Of a DNA stretch of 43,641 nucleotides, positions 17,359 through 26,566 are shown piece after piece; the stretch's first letter is position 1, and each line of letters starts with the position of its first letter. The translations under genes were made by a program, and so were the position numbers. The stretch is taken from assembly GCA_012719495.1 (NCBI GenBank), contig JAAYAG010000051.1, positions 1 through 43,641 on the forward strand, read 5' to 3'. The notes under the pieces are model-generated. The model worked only from the letters and a program-made list of their open reading frames with translations. It was not told where the DNA came from and did no database searches. This stretch comes from Bacteroidales bacterium. Lineage in GTDB: Bacteria; Bacteroidota; Bacteroidia; Bacteroidales; Prolixibacteraceae.

Positions 17359-19155
17359 ATGCTGAAAAAAATACTTATTGGATTACTTTTTCTTGCAACA
17401 ATTATAGGGTGTAAAGCGCCTAAGCCACAAAAGCCTAGGTATGTCGACTATCAGCCATTTTTCAACCAACTCGACAAATCATTTGAGGGAAATAAATATG
17501 CAAAAAACGATCTCGACACTGTGGTAAAAATCCTTTCAAACCTTCGCGACGAAGTATACCCCATTACCACAACAATTTCATTCACAGACGAATTTGAGCT
17601 AAGCAAAGGAGAATTGCTTATCGACATTGAACTTATTAACGAAAAACCCCCATTATACGACACCTTCATGGTAGTTAAAGATTTTCTCATGAGCGAAGAG
17701 CTGATGAACACCCTTTTCCCGTTGCTAATAGATACTACTCTTGAAAAATCAATTCCAATAGATACCCTAAAAAAAATAGAACCACTCCCTGAAGAAAAGC
17801 CATTTACCCCCACAAAAGCGACAATGCCAACAAAAAACAAACAAAAAAAACGTGTCATCAAAGGTGCGAACCCCTATAAATCAATCAATCCAAAAGATAA
17901 AAGATATTCAAACAAAAAGAGTTACTACTACCCTAAAGAAACCGAAAAACCTAAAAAAGCCCCAGAACCAATTAAACCGGCTGAACCTGAAAAACTGATT
18001 ACGGAAGCCAAAGATTCTATCGTTAAAAAACCACGGAAGTTTTACACCCGTCAAGAAATACTAAGTGATACTACACGCGATCTACTTGATGCAGATACTT
18101 TGATAACCAATATTTTCGCCACTACAGGCTGGCAAATTGGAGATTCCATTCCCCTTTTTGCTGAATATAGCAACTACACCCCCGACTCTTCGATGCAACT
18201 TGTTACCGATATGGTTTTTGTTGAACGCTATGACCCCTCAAGGGAAGTCAAACAATACCCTAAAGAAGAACTTACCCGCGAAGTAGCTACTAAGAAAACA
18301 GAAAACGAAAAGTTTGTTTACAACGATAAAGTTACTTTCAGAAAGTTTTATAAAGACGAGGAAGATGTTTTCATCACTATGGTAAAAGTCAAAGGCGACC
18401 GTTTCAAAATTGGAAATAACGAATTCGACGAAGACGAACGCCCGGAATACGGCATTCAAGTATCTGATTTTCTGATCGGAAAATACGAAACAACCAATGA
18501 AGTCGTATGTTCCTTTCTGAATATGTTAAAATGCAATGAAAAAGGATACAGAGAACGAACAAGAGTATACAACCTCGATTCTGAATTCTCCAAGATATAC
18601 TGGGACAATAAGATCGGACGGTTCAAAGTAATTAAAGGGTTCGAAAAATACCCTGCTGTAAATATCACCTGGACTGGGGCAAACCTTATTGGCAAAACAG
18701 GAGGAGGACGGCTGCCCACCGAAGCTGAATGGGAGTTTGCCGCCAAAGGAGGCCGCTATGCTATTAAATATCACACCAATAGTGAGCGAACCGATTACAC
18801 ATACGAACATCGCTTTGCCGGAAGCAATACCATGGCCAATGTTGGCTGGTTTGTCGATAATTCAGGCGGATACTATCATCCGGTGGGTGAACTTATGCCT
18901 AACCTGCTGGGAATTCACGATATGTGTGGAAATGTATGGGAATGGTGTTTCGACAACTACGACAAAGAGTTTTACAAACGCAATGGCGACAGCACCGACC
19001 CGTTCTGTGTAAACAATACCAGCTTGAGGGCAAACCGCGGTGGAAGCTGGAGCAGCGATGCACAATATTGCAGGATTACCAACCGCAATTTTCTCGACGA
19101 AGGTCAATGCAACCAATTCCTTGGCTTCAGAATACTCAAAGAATGGAACAGGTAA
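17359..19155 (+). CDS. Lipoprotein with formylglycine-generating-enzyme (SUMF1) fold
   Basis: The 598-residue protein has a lipobox (IIGC, Cys18). A novel-looking N-terminal part of about 130 residues is followed by a Lys/Pro-rich linker (about 150-225; many PxxP and KPK stretches) and a C-terminal FGE-sulfatase/SUMF1 domain from about 335. The domain shows GKYETTNEVV, GGGRLPTEAEWEFAAKGG, GNVWEWC (524-530), NRGGSWSSDAQYCR and GFRILK. Members without the catalytic Cys pair often act as structural lipoproteins; GldK and GldJ of gliding/T9SS are examples. The T9SS partners GldL, M and N are not adjacent, so GldK is not claimed. It overlaps the convergent YbaK gene by 20 bp at the 3' end. Confidence 0.8.
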   Translation: MLKKILIGLLFLATIIGCKAPKPQKPRYVDYQPFFNQLDKSFEGNKYAKNDLDTVVKILSNLRDEVYPITTTISFTDEFELSKGELLIDIELINEKPPLYDTFMVVKDFLMSEELMNTLFPLLIDTTLEKSIPIDTLKKIEPLPEEKPFTPTKATMPTKNKQKKRVIKGANPYKSINPKDKRYSNKKSYYYPKETEKPKKAPEPIKPAEPEKLITEAKDSIVKKPRKFYTRQEILSDTTRDLLDADTLITNIFATTGWQIGDSIPLFAEYSNYTPDSSMQLVTDMVFVERYDPSREVKQYPKEELTREVATKKTENEKFVYNDKVTFRKFYKDEEDVFITMVKVKGDRFKIGNNEFDEDERPEYGIQVSDFLIGKYETTNEVVCSFLNMLKCNEKGYRERTRVYNLDSEFSKIYWDNKIGRFKVIKGFEKYPAVNITWTGANLIGKTGGGRLPTEAEWEFAAKGGRYAIKYHTNSERTDYTYEHRFAGSNTMANVGWFVDNSGGYYHPVGELMPNLLGIHDMCGNVWEWCFDNYDKEFYKRNGDSTDPFCVNNTSLRANRGGSWSSDAQYCRITNRNFLDEGQCNQFLGFRILKEWNR

Positions 19156-19615
19156 AGTCGTTGACAGTCATGTGCGTCAATGATATCAAATCTTCGGGGG
19201 CAATTTTTATTTGCATGCCCCGCACCCCAGCGCTGATATAAATAAAATCGAATAAAAGGCACGACTCATCGATAAAGTTTGGATAAGCTTTTTTCATGCC
19301 AATGGCAGTACAACCACCCCGAATATAGCCTGTTAATGGCAACAGTTCTTTCATTGCAATCATCTCAGCGTTTTTATTGCCCGAAGCTTTGGCGGCTTTT
19401 TTCAAATCGACCTCTGAGTTGCCCGGAATAACAACCACAAAAATACCAGACTTATCGCCCCGCAATACCAGAGTTTTAAACACTTGTTCAACATCCTGTC
19501 CCAACTTCTTCGCAACAGCTGTTGCACTTAAATCTGATTCATCAACCTCATATTCAATCAACTCATAAGAGATATTATGCTGATCAAGTATGCGTACTGC
19601 ATTTGTTTTTTTCAT
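19136..19615 (-). CDS. ybaK: YbaK-type Cys-tRNA(Pro)/Cys-tRNA(Cys) deacylase
   Basis: This editing-domain protein hydrolyses mischarged Cys-tRNA(Pro). The start MKKTNAVRILD at 19615 gives 159 residues, typical for the family; a frame extension to 19765 adds a Lys/Met-rich head that does not look like part of the protein. Family landmarks include VFKTLVLRGD with the catalytic-region Lys, FVVVIPGNSEVDLKKAAKASG, and GYIRGGCTAIGMKK with the GGxxPxG-like loop. It converges on the FGE-domain lipoprotein gene with a 20-bp overlap of coding ends. Confidence 0.88.
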   Translation of the reverse strand: MKKTNAVRILDQHNISYELIEYEVDESDLSATAVAKKLGQDVEQVFKTLVLRGDKSGIFVVVIPGNSEVDLKKAAKASGNKNAEMIAMKELLPLTGYIRGGCTAIGMKKAYPNFIDESCLLFDFIYISAGVRGMQIKIAPEDLISLTHMTVNDFTCSIL

Positions 19616-19641
19616 CCAAATATAAATTTGTTTTTTAAGGT

Positions 19642-19672
19642 CGGATGAAACTCGCATGTGAATATTCATCCG
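19642..19672. promoter_or_regulatory. 8-bp inverted repeat upstream of ybaK
   Basis: CGGATGAA (19642-19649) and TTCATCCG (19665-19672), separated by 15 nt, lie about 30 nt upstream of the ybaK start. It could be an operator or a leader hairpin. The rest of the gap 19616-19963 (348 nt) is AT-rich, and nothing else was recognised in it. Confidence 0.3.
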
Positions 19673-19963
19673 TGTTTTTGTTTGCATCGAACATGCTCGT
19701 TTCATAGAACCTATGAAATATTTTTCTTTATTGGTTGAGCTTATATTACCCTGAAACAAATACAAAAATATATTATCCGGCCAATTATCCCCGACGAATT
19801 GTTTGTTTAATCAGAATAAGCGATATTTGAGAAATTAACAATTCCAACGAGTCTGCTCTTGAGTTCAGAGAATTAATCACATATAAAACAACACAATACG
19901 TAATTCCAACCAAAGAAACAGGCAACAATAAACATTCGAAAAAATAAAAAAAGGCTATACGTC

Positions 19964-21226
19964 ATGAGTATTTTAATAAAAAACATCGAGCTAAACAAAA
20001 AGATTCAAGATATACTAATCGAGGGCAATACTATTGCAAGAATTGGCTCTTCAATTGATTATAATGCCGACATAGAAATAGACGGAACAAACAAGGCTTT
20101 AGTGCCAGGGCTTTTTAACGGCCACACCCACGCCGCCATGAGCCTTATGCGTGGCTATGCCGACGACATGCCACTTATGCCTTGGCTACAAGAAAAAATA
20201 TGGCCACTCGAAAAAAACATAACAGAAGAAGACGTGTACTGGGGCACAAAACTAGCCTGTCTGGAGATGATCAAAACCGGCACAACTCTTTTTATCGACA
20301 TGTACCATCACGCTATGGCATCTGCCCGCGCCACTGATGAAATGGGGATCAGGGGAATGCTAACCCTTGCCGTGCTTGATTTTAACGACAAAGAGATTTC
20401 TGAAAAATTTAAAAAAGAAATTGAACAATTTCACCGCGCAAAAACGGCCTTTTCAAACAGGTTGGAAATTGCCCTTGGCCCTCATGCCATTTACACCGTG
20501 TCAAAAGAAATGTTGTGCTGGATGAAAGGGTATGCCTGCGCCAATAATATAAGAATCCAAACCCACCTCTCTGAAACCGAAATTGAAGTGAAAGATTCCA
20601 TTTCCATGTTTGGATGCCGCCCGGTAAATTACCTCAACTCGATTGGCTTTTTGGGACCAGAAATAAGTTTTGCCCACAGTATATACATCAACGATGAAGA
20701 AATAAAAATGCTTGCCGACAATGGATGCCAGGTAATTCACAATCCGGCATCGAACCTTAAATTAGCCTCTGGTACTCATTTTAGATACGGTGATTTGAAG
20801 AAAGCCGGCATCACCGTTGGCATTGGAACCGATGGAGCTTGTTCGGGCAACAACCTCGATATGTATGAAGCAATGAAATTGGCTTCGCTTAACGCCAAAG
20901 CTGCATGGAACGATCCCACCCTCTGGAATGCCGATGAAACTTTTGCAGCTGCAACTAAAACCGCCGAAATAATAACAGGCTTCAAAACAGGTACAATTGA
21001 TGTTGGATACCTTGCAGACATTGCCCTGATTGACCTGAAAAAACCAGAAATGACACCAAATTTTAATCTGATTTCCAACCTGGTATACTCGGCCAATGGT
21101 TCAGTGGTCGATACACTTATTTGCGATGGAAACATTATTATGAAGAACCACCATGTCGATGGCGAAGAAGAAATAATAAGTAAGGCAAATGAAATTGCAC
21201 ACAACTTAGTAGCACGAAAGAAATAA
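19964..21226 (+). CDS. Amidohydrolase, MTA/SAH deaminase-like
   Basis: The 420-residue metal-dependent hydrolase belongs to the ATZ/TRZ group, whose best known members deaminate S-adenosylhomocysteine, methylthioadenosine or adenosine. The metal ligands are visible: GLFNGHTHAAMSLMRG (His-x-His near residues 54-56), GPHAIYTVS, THLSETEIEV, AHSIYI and GTDGACSGNN with the conserved Asp. The LMRGYADDMPLMPWL stretch is typical of the SAH/MTA subgroup. It is a single gene, ending 3 nt before the convergent PAS gene stop. The family is firm and the nucleoside substrate is probable. Confidence 0.88.
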   Translation: MSILIKNIELNKKIQDILIEGNTIARIGSSIDYNADIEIDGTNKALVPGLFNGHTHAAMSLMRGYADDMPLMPWLQEKIWPLEKNITEEDVYWGTKLACLEMIKTGTTLFIDMYHHAMASARATDEMGIRGMLTLAVLDFNDKEISEKFKKEIEQFHRAKTAFSNRLEIALGPHAIYTVSKEMLCWMKGYACANNIRIQTHLSETEIEVKDSISMFGCRPVNYLNSIGFLGPEISFAHSIYINDEEIKMLADNGCQVIHNPASNLKLASGTHFRYGDLKKAGITVGIGTDGACSGNNLDMYEAMKLASLNAKAAWNDPTLWNADETFAAATKTAEIITGFKTGTIDVGYLADIALIDLKKPEMTPNFNLISNLVYSANGSVVDTLICDGNIIMKNHHVDGEEEIISKANEIAHNLVARKK

Positions 21227-21229
21227 TCT

Positions 21230-21580
21230 TTACTGACGGTTTTTCACTTCAACATCGAAAGGTAATGCAAAAGAAAATTCAATTATGCCTTTGTGTTCAC
21301 CATTTTCCTCCCATGGGAATTGCCGAATAAGTCTCCGTTCTTCTTGCTTTTCAGTAATATACACATTCACAGAGGGGATTTCGAGCATTTCTCTAATTTT
21401 TGCAGATGAAGCCGGATTGTGACAATCGAAAAGTGATTTACCCAGGAGTTCATATCCGCCATACTTATGCATCCCCAACGCAGAAGCTTGGTTCATATAA
21501 ACTATAACGCCCTTTTTGTTGCACACGGTAACCCTTACATCCATTTCGTGGGCCCATGCAGCAGCGTCAATCAGGTTCAT
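21230..21580 (-). CDS. Single-domain PAS protein
   Basis: The 116-residue cytoplasmic protein consists of one PAS fold: RVTVCNKKGVIVYMNQASALGM, then ELLGKSLFDCHNPASSAKIREML, then closing strands IRQFPWEENGEHKGIIEFSFALP. The GKSLFDCHNP segment resembles the CHPP-containing PAS domains linked to DUF438 proteins, where the Cys-His may bind a ligand. No output domain is present. Its ATG overlaps the stop of the upstream GH16-like gene by 4 bp (21577-21580), so the two are very likely coexpressed. A sensor or partner role for that protein is inference. Confidence 0.75.
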   Translation of the reverse strand: MNLIDAAAWAHEMDVRVTVCNKKGVIVYMNQASALGMHKYGGYELLGKSLFDCHNPASSAKIREMLEIPSVNVYITEKQEERRLIRQFPWEENGEHKGIIEFSFALPFDVEVKNRQ

Positions 21581-22875
21581 ATCTTGCGGCGTTTATAGCA
21601 CCTAATCCAATCAATATCAAGTCGGTGCGGCAAATTAGATGTTGACTTAACAACCTCGGTTTCAATACGCAAGCCCAACTTTTCATGCGGTACATTTTGC
21701 GACAATGCCCCCATGAAACGATCGTTAACACGCCACTCTATACGTTCGGGAGTCCATTCAACTGACAGAAGAAGATAGCCAGAAAGCTTGTGTTTCATGT
21801 TGACTTTTGAGATAAGGCGTTGTCCTTGTTCGGTAATAATAATTCCGCCAGATGCCTTTCTGAAATCCAGAGAAATAAGTCTTATACACTCATTTTCATC
21901 ATCATCAGCAAGAGATACAGAGCTAATAACTCCACGAACTTTCGATGCTTTTAGCTTCATTTCAAAAAGGCCATACTCCTGTTTGAAAAAATTGTTTGAA
22001 TGCATAAGCCCCGAAGTGTAGTTAAAATCTTTCATCACAAAACCAAAATTTTCATCCCAATAAAGCCCCTCTTTCTTTTCTTGATGAGTCTCTAAAGTGA
22101 AAATTCCGTTTTCTGTATCGATATTTTTATCATCATTGTAGCATTGCAATTGGCCATTCACCGAAAAATTGCGGCCTGGCCCTTTTTCAGCAACTGGCGA
22201 AATAAACGACCATTTGCTCTTATCTATTTTTTGAGAAAAAGATTCTTCAAGCACCAATGACCATTCACGAAAGAATTTGAAAGAATCGGTTTCGTTGTAT
22301 TTGAAATATAATTTTATCGCTTCGTCATTCTCTAACTGCTTATATTTCTCCAATAACTCATGGTCCTCGGTTTTCAGATAGCGATATTTATCTTCGAGAA
22401 ATGCTTTTCTTTCTTTAAATTTTTCAGATGATACTTCCTTTTTAAGGTTCTCAAAATCACTGACAAGTGTAGAACCATCGAGTTCTGTAAATATGCGGTA
22501 ATCAGGTGATTTTGAATATTTTTTACAGAAATCAGCTTCTAGTGAATCGGGTTTCAAATCTTGATCCTTAAGCTTTTTGTACCGTTTAAGGTCATCCGAA
22601 GCATGAACTTTATAATAGGTTTTAAGCTTAGGATCGGCTTCAAGTTTTTCAAAGCGCTTCACCATAGTCTCTTCTGGAGAGCCTTTAAATTGTAAGCCTT
22701 CAATTTCTTTCTTTCTGGCTTTAAAGGGTGCAGACTCAACTTTCTCTTTCAATGCGAGAAAATCTTTTAATTTTTTCGACCCTTCAACTTCAGTATACAC
22801 CTGATAGTCATCTTTTAACTGCTGCCATTCCTGCTCGATTTTTGCAACCGATTTACTTTTCCCGAATAAAAACAT
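21577..22875 (-). CDS. Cytoplasmic helical-repeat protein with GH16-like domain
   Basis: The 432-residue protein has no signal peptide. Residues about 20-205 hold a duplicated helical unit, DYQVYTEVEGSKKLKDF at 24-40 against DYRIFTELDGSTLVSDF at 125-141, each followed by an FKxRK helix; weaker half-units begin near 87 and 190. Residues about 207-432 look like a GH16/concanavalin-type beta sandwich (NGQLQCYND, YTSGLMHSNNFF, YGLFEMKLKA, ERIEWRVNDR). The GH16 catalytic ExDxxE is absent where expected (ECIRLISLDFR), so it is probably a non-catalytic sugar- or protein-binding module. It is coupled to the PAS gene. Function is unknown. Confidence 0.72.
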   Translation of the reverse strand: MFLFGKSKSVAKIEQEWQQLKDDYQVYTEVEGSKKLKDFLALKEKVESAPFKARKKEIEGLQFKGSPEETMVKRFEKLEADPKLKTYYKVHASDDLKRYKKLKDQDLKPDSLEADFCKKYSKSPDYRIFTELDGSTLVSDFENLKKEVSSEKFKERKAFLEDKYRYLKTEDHELLEKYKQLENDEAIKLYFKYNETDSFKFFREWSLVLEESFSQKIDKSKWSFISPVAEKGPGRNFSVNGQLQCYNDDKNIDTENGIFTLETHQEKKEGLYWDENFGFVMKDFNYTSGLMHSNNFFKQEYGLFEMKLKASKVRGVISSVSLADDDENECIRLISLDFRKASGGIIITEQGQRLISKVNMKHKLSGYLLLSVEWTPERIEWRVNDRFMGALSQNVPHEKLGLRIETEVVKSTSNLPHRLDIDWIRCYKRRKI

Positions 22876-23175
22876 CTTCTTCGAATATTTAGTTTTTCTA
22901 AAATCTAAAAATAAGAATTTGTAAAATTACTTACTCGTGTTAAAACGAATTATATTGTAAATAAATTATCGACCTTCTTTTTTTCTTTCCTAAATGAAAG
23001 AAATACTATTGCCTCGCTTATTTTCAGCAACAAATATGCACAAAGTAAAACAAATATTGCATTTCTATACAGCTGCTTTTACGTTGAGAAATGAAAAATA
23101 CTTCTGTAGGGTTCCGGTACAATGTATTATATGCCTTCACTATTCCACAAAGAAGCCCACCAGTGTATAAGCATT
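22876..23175. other. 300-nt AT-rich intergenic region
   Basis: This gap lies between the GH16-like gene start and the GH115 stop. No terminator hairpin, promoter consensus or convincing small gene was recognised. It should contain the promoter of the GH16-like/PAS pair. Confidence 0.5.
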
Positions 23176-26118
23176 TTACTTTTTAGAACTCAGGTTAATA
23201 CTTTCGGGTGCACCAAGATACGATTTTGGCATCTCTGCACCTGTCTGAATAAGAATACGTTCGAAACAAACCCCTGGGTCAATCATCCAAACTTTCAGTG
23301 TGTGGTTCCCAGCTTCGGGAATTTTAAACAATGTGTTCAACACTATCGAATTGGTCCGGACCGATTCTTCCCAATCTCGAGATGAATAGTTTTTATGGAG
23401 ATTGAGAATTACAGGCTGCTCATTATCAATCGAAACAGCAATTTCCAATCCTTCATCGTTGAAAATATTCTGGGTTGGGGCACAAATAAGGTTAACGGTT
23501 ATATCGCCCGATTTCTGGAGATAAATATCATATTCGAGCGAAGGACTTCCTTGTCCGGGGCGCTGTGGCAACGCAGTAACCGGAGTTGGGTGCATTGCAG
23601 AAAGGGTACGTCCCATGCCCGGAATAACCTTCCAGGTTGCCTGATTTCCAGCCAGATTTCGCATATAATGTTCGGCTTCTATTGAAATTACTCCATTGCT
23701 TTCGAAGAAACCCTTCATGATTTTTTTCTGATCGGCACTAACATTGTATGTTGGAACTTGTATGGTTGTGGTAGAACCTTCGGATCCGGTTATGGTAAAC
23801 GGTGCGCAATTATCGCCTTCGGGGGCTTTGCTCCAATCGACCTGAACTGTTAATCGTTTTTCATTATCGATTTTCCCTTTTACTTCCGATACTTTTATCC
23901 AGGGCTGGCTCACTTCAATCTGATAAGTAAAACCTTTCTTTCCAAGATTGAATATTTCTACATAATACGACTGATTGTTAAAGCAATCGAAAACGGGCAA
24001 TACCAAATCGCCCTGAAAATGTGGACGGAAATTTGAAGAACCCTCAACAGCCACCCCCATAGCTTGTTCGCTGCGCGGCTGAATAACGTTTACTGTTGGC
24101 ATAACATTTTTCTCGGGTTGTTGCCAATACGTATAGCCAATATGGGTTTGACTCATCATGTTGTTCCATTTTCCCCCAGCAAGTTTAGTGTGATAGTAAT
24201 CGGTAATTTCAGCATCTTTTTTGAAAAGTTGTTCGGCTTTTTTGGCAAGTTCAAGCGACTCAATTCTCGACTGACTTGAATACAATCTGTTTTTACCTAC
24301 CACATAATATAATTCATTCAAATTGGCACAGGCTTCAATTGGGTGCATAACCAACTGATAAAATGCATCCTGATAATTCTTTGAAAGCTTTTTGCCAAGC
24401 TTTGATGCGCGATCGACTAAATTATTGTAATCAGATACAACGGTTTCAAACTCGCGATAATTAATCAAACTATATGTTTCAGGCTCGAGCAATTCAGGTT
24501 TGCGTCTGCTGTTATATTTCAAATAGGTATCGATAAGGTCAGCTGCTTCTTTCGCATATTTCTCGCCAAACTGCTGTTCTGCCCACTTTACACTATATTC
24601 GGGCAGTTTTTCGGCCGGAATTTCCAAGGGGTTCCATGCATAATCGAGAAAAAACGAAATTGGATATTCCATTGGTTTTAAATCACCTACATTAACCACC
24701 CATAACTCTGTAACTCCATGTTCGTAAGCAAGGTTCATCTGTTCCCATATCCGTGGAATAGGACAAGTGTTCACCCATTTATAATTTCTTGGTCCGCCTA
24801 CATAATCGAAATGGTAGTAAATTCCATATCCACCTTTGCGGGGAGCTGCCCCGGGTTCAGGGAGTTTACGAATGTTGCCCCAATTATCGTCGCACAAAAG
24901 AAGAGTAATATCATCGGGAACCCGCATTCCCTGATCGTAATAATCTTGAACTTCTTTGTAAAGTGCCCACATTTGCGGGGTTTCTTCAGTAGGCTTTCCG
25001 GTTACTTCAGCAATCAGTTTGCGCTGGTCTTCAACAATACGTTGCAAAAGAGCCACATTTGTTTCCTTACTCATGGCTTCATCTCCATCGCCACGCATAG
25101 CCATATTAACAACAACTTCTTTATTGCCAATACGCTCTATGCCTTCTTTCCAGAATTTTGTCAATTCGGCACTATTAGTTTCATAATTCCATGCCCCCTT
25201 ACCGTAACGACGCCATTCGGCTTGCGCACGATTCAGCGGTTCATGGTGTGATGTTCCCATTACAATACCGTATTTATCGGCCATTTCGGCATTTTGAGGA
25301 TCATCCATATTGAACCCAGCCCACCACATGGCCGGCCAAAGATAGTTTCCTTTCAAGCGGAGCAACAATTCAAAAACCTTCTCGTAGAATTGATGATTAA
25401 ACCCACCGTAATTTTCTACAGCCCAACGCCCTAAAGCGGGTTCTTCGTCGTTAAGGAAAATGCCCCTGTACTTTACTTTTGGCTCACCAAAATTAAACCG
25501 TCCGGGTTTTACATATAAATTTTGTTTCGATTCTACCGGAACATCGGCCCACCAATGCCATGGCGACACCCCAATTTGTTTCGACACTTCCAATATGCCA
25601 TACATCGTGCCGCGCTTGTCACTACCAACAATCACAAGGGCCCTTTCAATATTAGGAAATGGATTATCGACAACCTGAATCAGTGAATTTTCCCATTTAT
25701 TTCGGACATCATCGACATTGATTTTTCCTGCAGCAATGAGCTGATCGATAAATGTACTTTTCCCTAAAGTTCCTGCAATAACCGCTTGTTTACTTTGAGG
25801 CATTGCATCGAGCAACAGCTTTGGCATAACACCTGTAACCGCCTCAACATCTTGTTGGAACATCTTCATCACTTCAATAACACCGGGAAAATCGAAGGCA
25901 CTAACAACCAAGGAAGCTACATTTCCCTTTTCGGCAAGGACAAAGTCGGCTGAATTTTTCTTTTCTGAAATGGTAAATTTCTGAATTTTTTTATCGTCAT
26001 CAGCCACAGGTACCGAAGCAATTGCCCTACTGCCAAGTGAAAAAGAGAGTATTAAGCCAATAACAGCCAGTATATTTACAACACTTCTCAACGTGAAGGT
26101 TTTTCTTTGATGTTCCAT
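23176..26118 (-). CDS. GH115 family glycoside hydrolase (xylan alpha-glucuronidase-like)
   Basis: GH115 enzymes remove (4-O-methyl)-glucuronic acid side chains from xylan. This protein of about 980 residues has a signal peptide (VVNILAVIGLILSFSLGSRAIA), the N-terminal GH115 domain, a barrel region with GKYRGIFLNDEEP-like, GTSHHEPLNRAQAEW and VNMAMRGDGDEAM motifs, and the C-terminal beta-sandwich domains ending in KVWMIDPGVCFERI. The ATG at 26118 was preferred to one at 26157, because a good promoter (26144-26174) lies between them. Downstream of the promoter no other PUL gene follows. Upstream on the same strand is a broken SusD-like fragment, so this enzyme is the surviving part of a larger polysaccharide locus. 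Confidence 0.9.
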   Translation of the reverse strand: MEHQRKTFTLRSVVNILAVIGLILSFSLGSRAIASVPVADDDKKIQKFTISEKKNSADFVLAEKGNVASLVVSAFDFPGVIEVMKMFQQDVEAVTGVMPKLLLDAMPQSKQAVIAGTLGKSTFIDQLIAAGKINVDDVRNKWENSLIQVVDNPFPNIERALVIVGSDKRGTMYGILEVSKQIGVSPWHWWADVPVESKQNLYVKPGRFNFGEPKVKYRGIFLNDEEPALGRWAVENYGGFNHQFYEKVFELLLRLKGNYLWPAMWWAGFNMDDPQNAEMADKYGIVMGTSHHEPLNRAQAEWRRYGKGAWNYETNSAELTKFWKEGIERIGNKEVVVNMAMRGDGDEAMSKETNVALLQRIVEDQRKLIAEVTGKPTEETPQMWALYKEVQDYYDQGMRVPDDITLLLCDDNWGNIRKLPEPGAAPRKGGYGIYYHFDYVGGPRNYKWVNTCPIPRIWEQMNLAYEHGVTELWVVNVGDLKPMEYPISFFLDYAWNPLEIPAEKLPEYSVKWAEQQFGEKYAKEAADLIDTYLKYNSRRKPELLEPETYSLINYREFETVVSDYNNLVDRASKLGKKLSKNYQDAFYQLVMHPIEACANLNELYYVVGKNRLYSSQSRIESLELAKKAEQLFKKDAEITDYYHTKLAGGKWNNMMSQTHIGYTYWQQPEKNVMPTVNVIQPRSEQAMGVAVEGSSNFRPHFQGDLVLPVFDCFNNQSYYVEIFNLGKKGFTYQIEVSQPWIKVSEVKGKIDNEKRLTVQVDWSKAPEGDNCAPFTITGSEGSTTTIQVPTYNVSADQKKIMKGFFESNGVISIEAEHYMRNLAGNQATWKVIPGMGRTLSAMHPTPVTALPQRPGQGSPSLEYDIYLQKSGDITVNLICAPTQNIFNDEGLEIAVSIDNEQPVILNLHKNYSSRDWEESVRTNSIVLNTLFKIPEAGNHTLKVWMIDPGVCFERILIQTGAEMPKSYLGAPESINLSSKK

Positions 26119-26143
26119 CTTTTTAACATTTAAAATTGAAGCT

Positions 26144-26174
26144 GAAAGATAAATCATTTCACAAGATTAGACAA
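26144..26174 (-). promoter_or_regulatory. Promoter of the GH115 gene
   Basis: On the minus strand TTG (26172-26174), a 20-nt spacer, and TATCTTTC (26144-26151) match the Bacteroidota pattern TTG-N20-TAnnTTTG except for the last base. It supports the start codon at 26118. Confidence 0.5.
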
Positions 26175-26190
26175 GTATAATGTTTTATTC

Positions 26191-26211
26191 GGAAAATGTT
26201 AACCATTTTCC
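26191..26211. promoter_or_regulatory. 21-bp palindromic site upstream of GH115
   Basis: GGAAAATG-TTAAC-CATTTTCC has perfect 8-bp arms and a 5-nt centre. It lies just upstream of the GH115 promoter and about 360 bp from the divergent LacI-family gene, so it is a candidate regulator-binding site. It could also be a simple hairpin. Confidence 0.35.
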
Positions 26212-26494
26212 CTGTCGTACAATGGCAACCCCATTGGGCAGATACGTGACAGATGACTTGCATCGCCTTTAGGAAATTCCCATTTAAGAATAATTTCTTT
26301 GTTGTCTTCGTGGGCACATGAGAAAATATCATCAAGAGGTTCGAGCTTGTAATATCCTTCACTAATAACCTGAGTGCAACTATTGTATTCGGAATCTGTT
26401 CTGTAAGGAGCAAATCACGGGTAAGTGTACTATAAAAATCATACAGAACTCGCGTAGTCCAGCGTTTATTTTTTTTATAGTTTAGCCACGTCAT
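26199..26494 (-). pseudogene. Remnant of a SusD/RagB-like outer-membrane binding protein
   Basis: No intact gene fits here, but two minus-strand frames together read like a central piece of SusD. One gives KRWTTRVLYDFYSTLTR, comparable to the SusD 'R-x-T-K-x-A-A' helix. The next frame gives FAPYRTDSEYNSCTQVISEGYYKLEPL, then DDIFSCAHEDNKEIILKWEF, before a stop at 26199. The 'vIsxGxYxLe...DiF...N.EIIl' pattern is characteristic of SusD C-terminal halves. A frameshift and an in-frame TGA separate the parts, and both ends of the gene are missing. It probably marks a deleted susC/susD pair upstream of GH115. The match is from memory of the family pattern. Confidence 0.55.
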
Positions 26495-26566
26495 TTGATT
26501 TTAAGGGTAAAAAACACTTTTTATGCTGTATTGCAGAAACTAAAGAGTCATTAATCGAGACAAAGG

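Noticed and set aside
17359-19155. Assignment of the FGE-domain lipoprotein as GldK/PorK
   Set aside because: The long Lys/Pro-rich middle and the absence of gldL, gldM and gldN neighbours do not support it.
19617-19624. Perfect TAnnTTTG box (minus strand TATATTTG) directly before ybaK
   Set aside because: It lies only one base upstream of the conserved start codon, so transcription would begin inside the gene; likely a chance match.
19766-19963. SAM/SAH-type riboswitch before the amidohydrolase
   Set aside because: No conserved riboswitch core or paired stems were found in the AT-rich leader.
23183-23198. 16-mer GTATTAACCTGAGTTC shared with the repeat arm near 38949
   Set aside because: It encodes the last residues of GH115 (SINLSS) in frame with no surrounding repeat similarity; reported only as a coincidence or a possible repeat trace.
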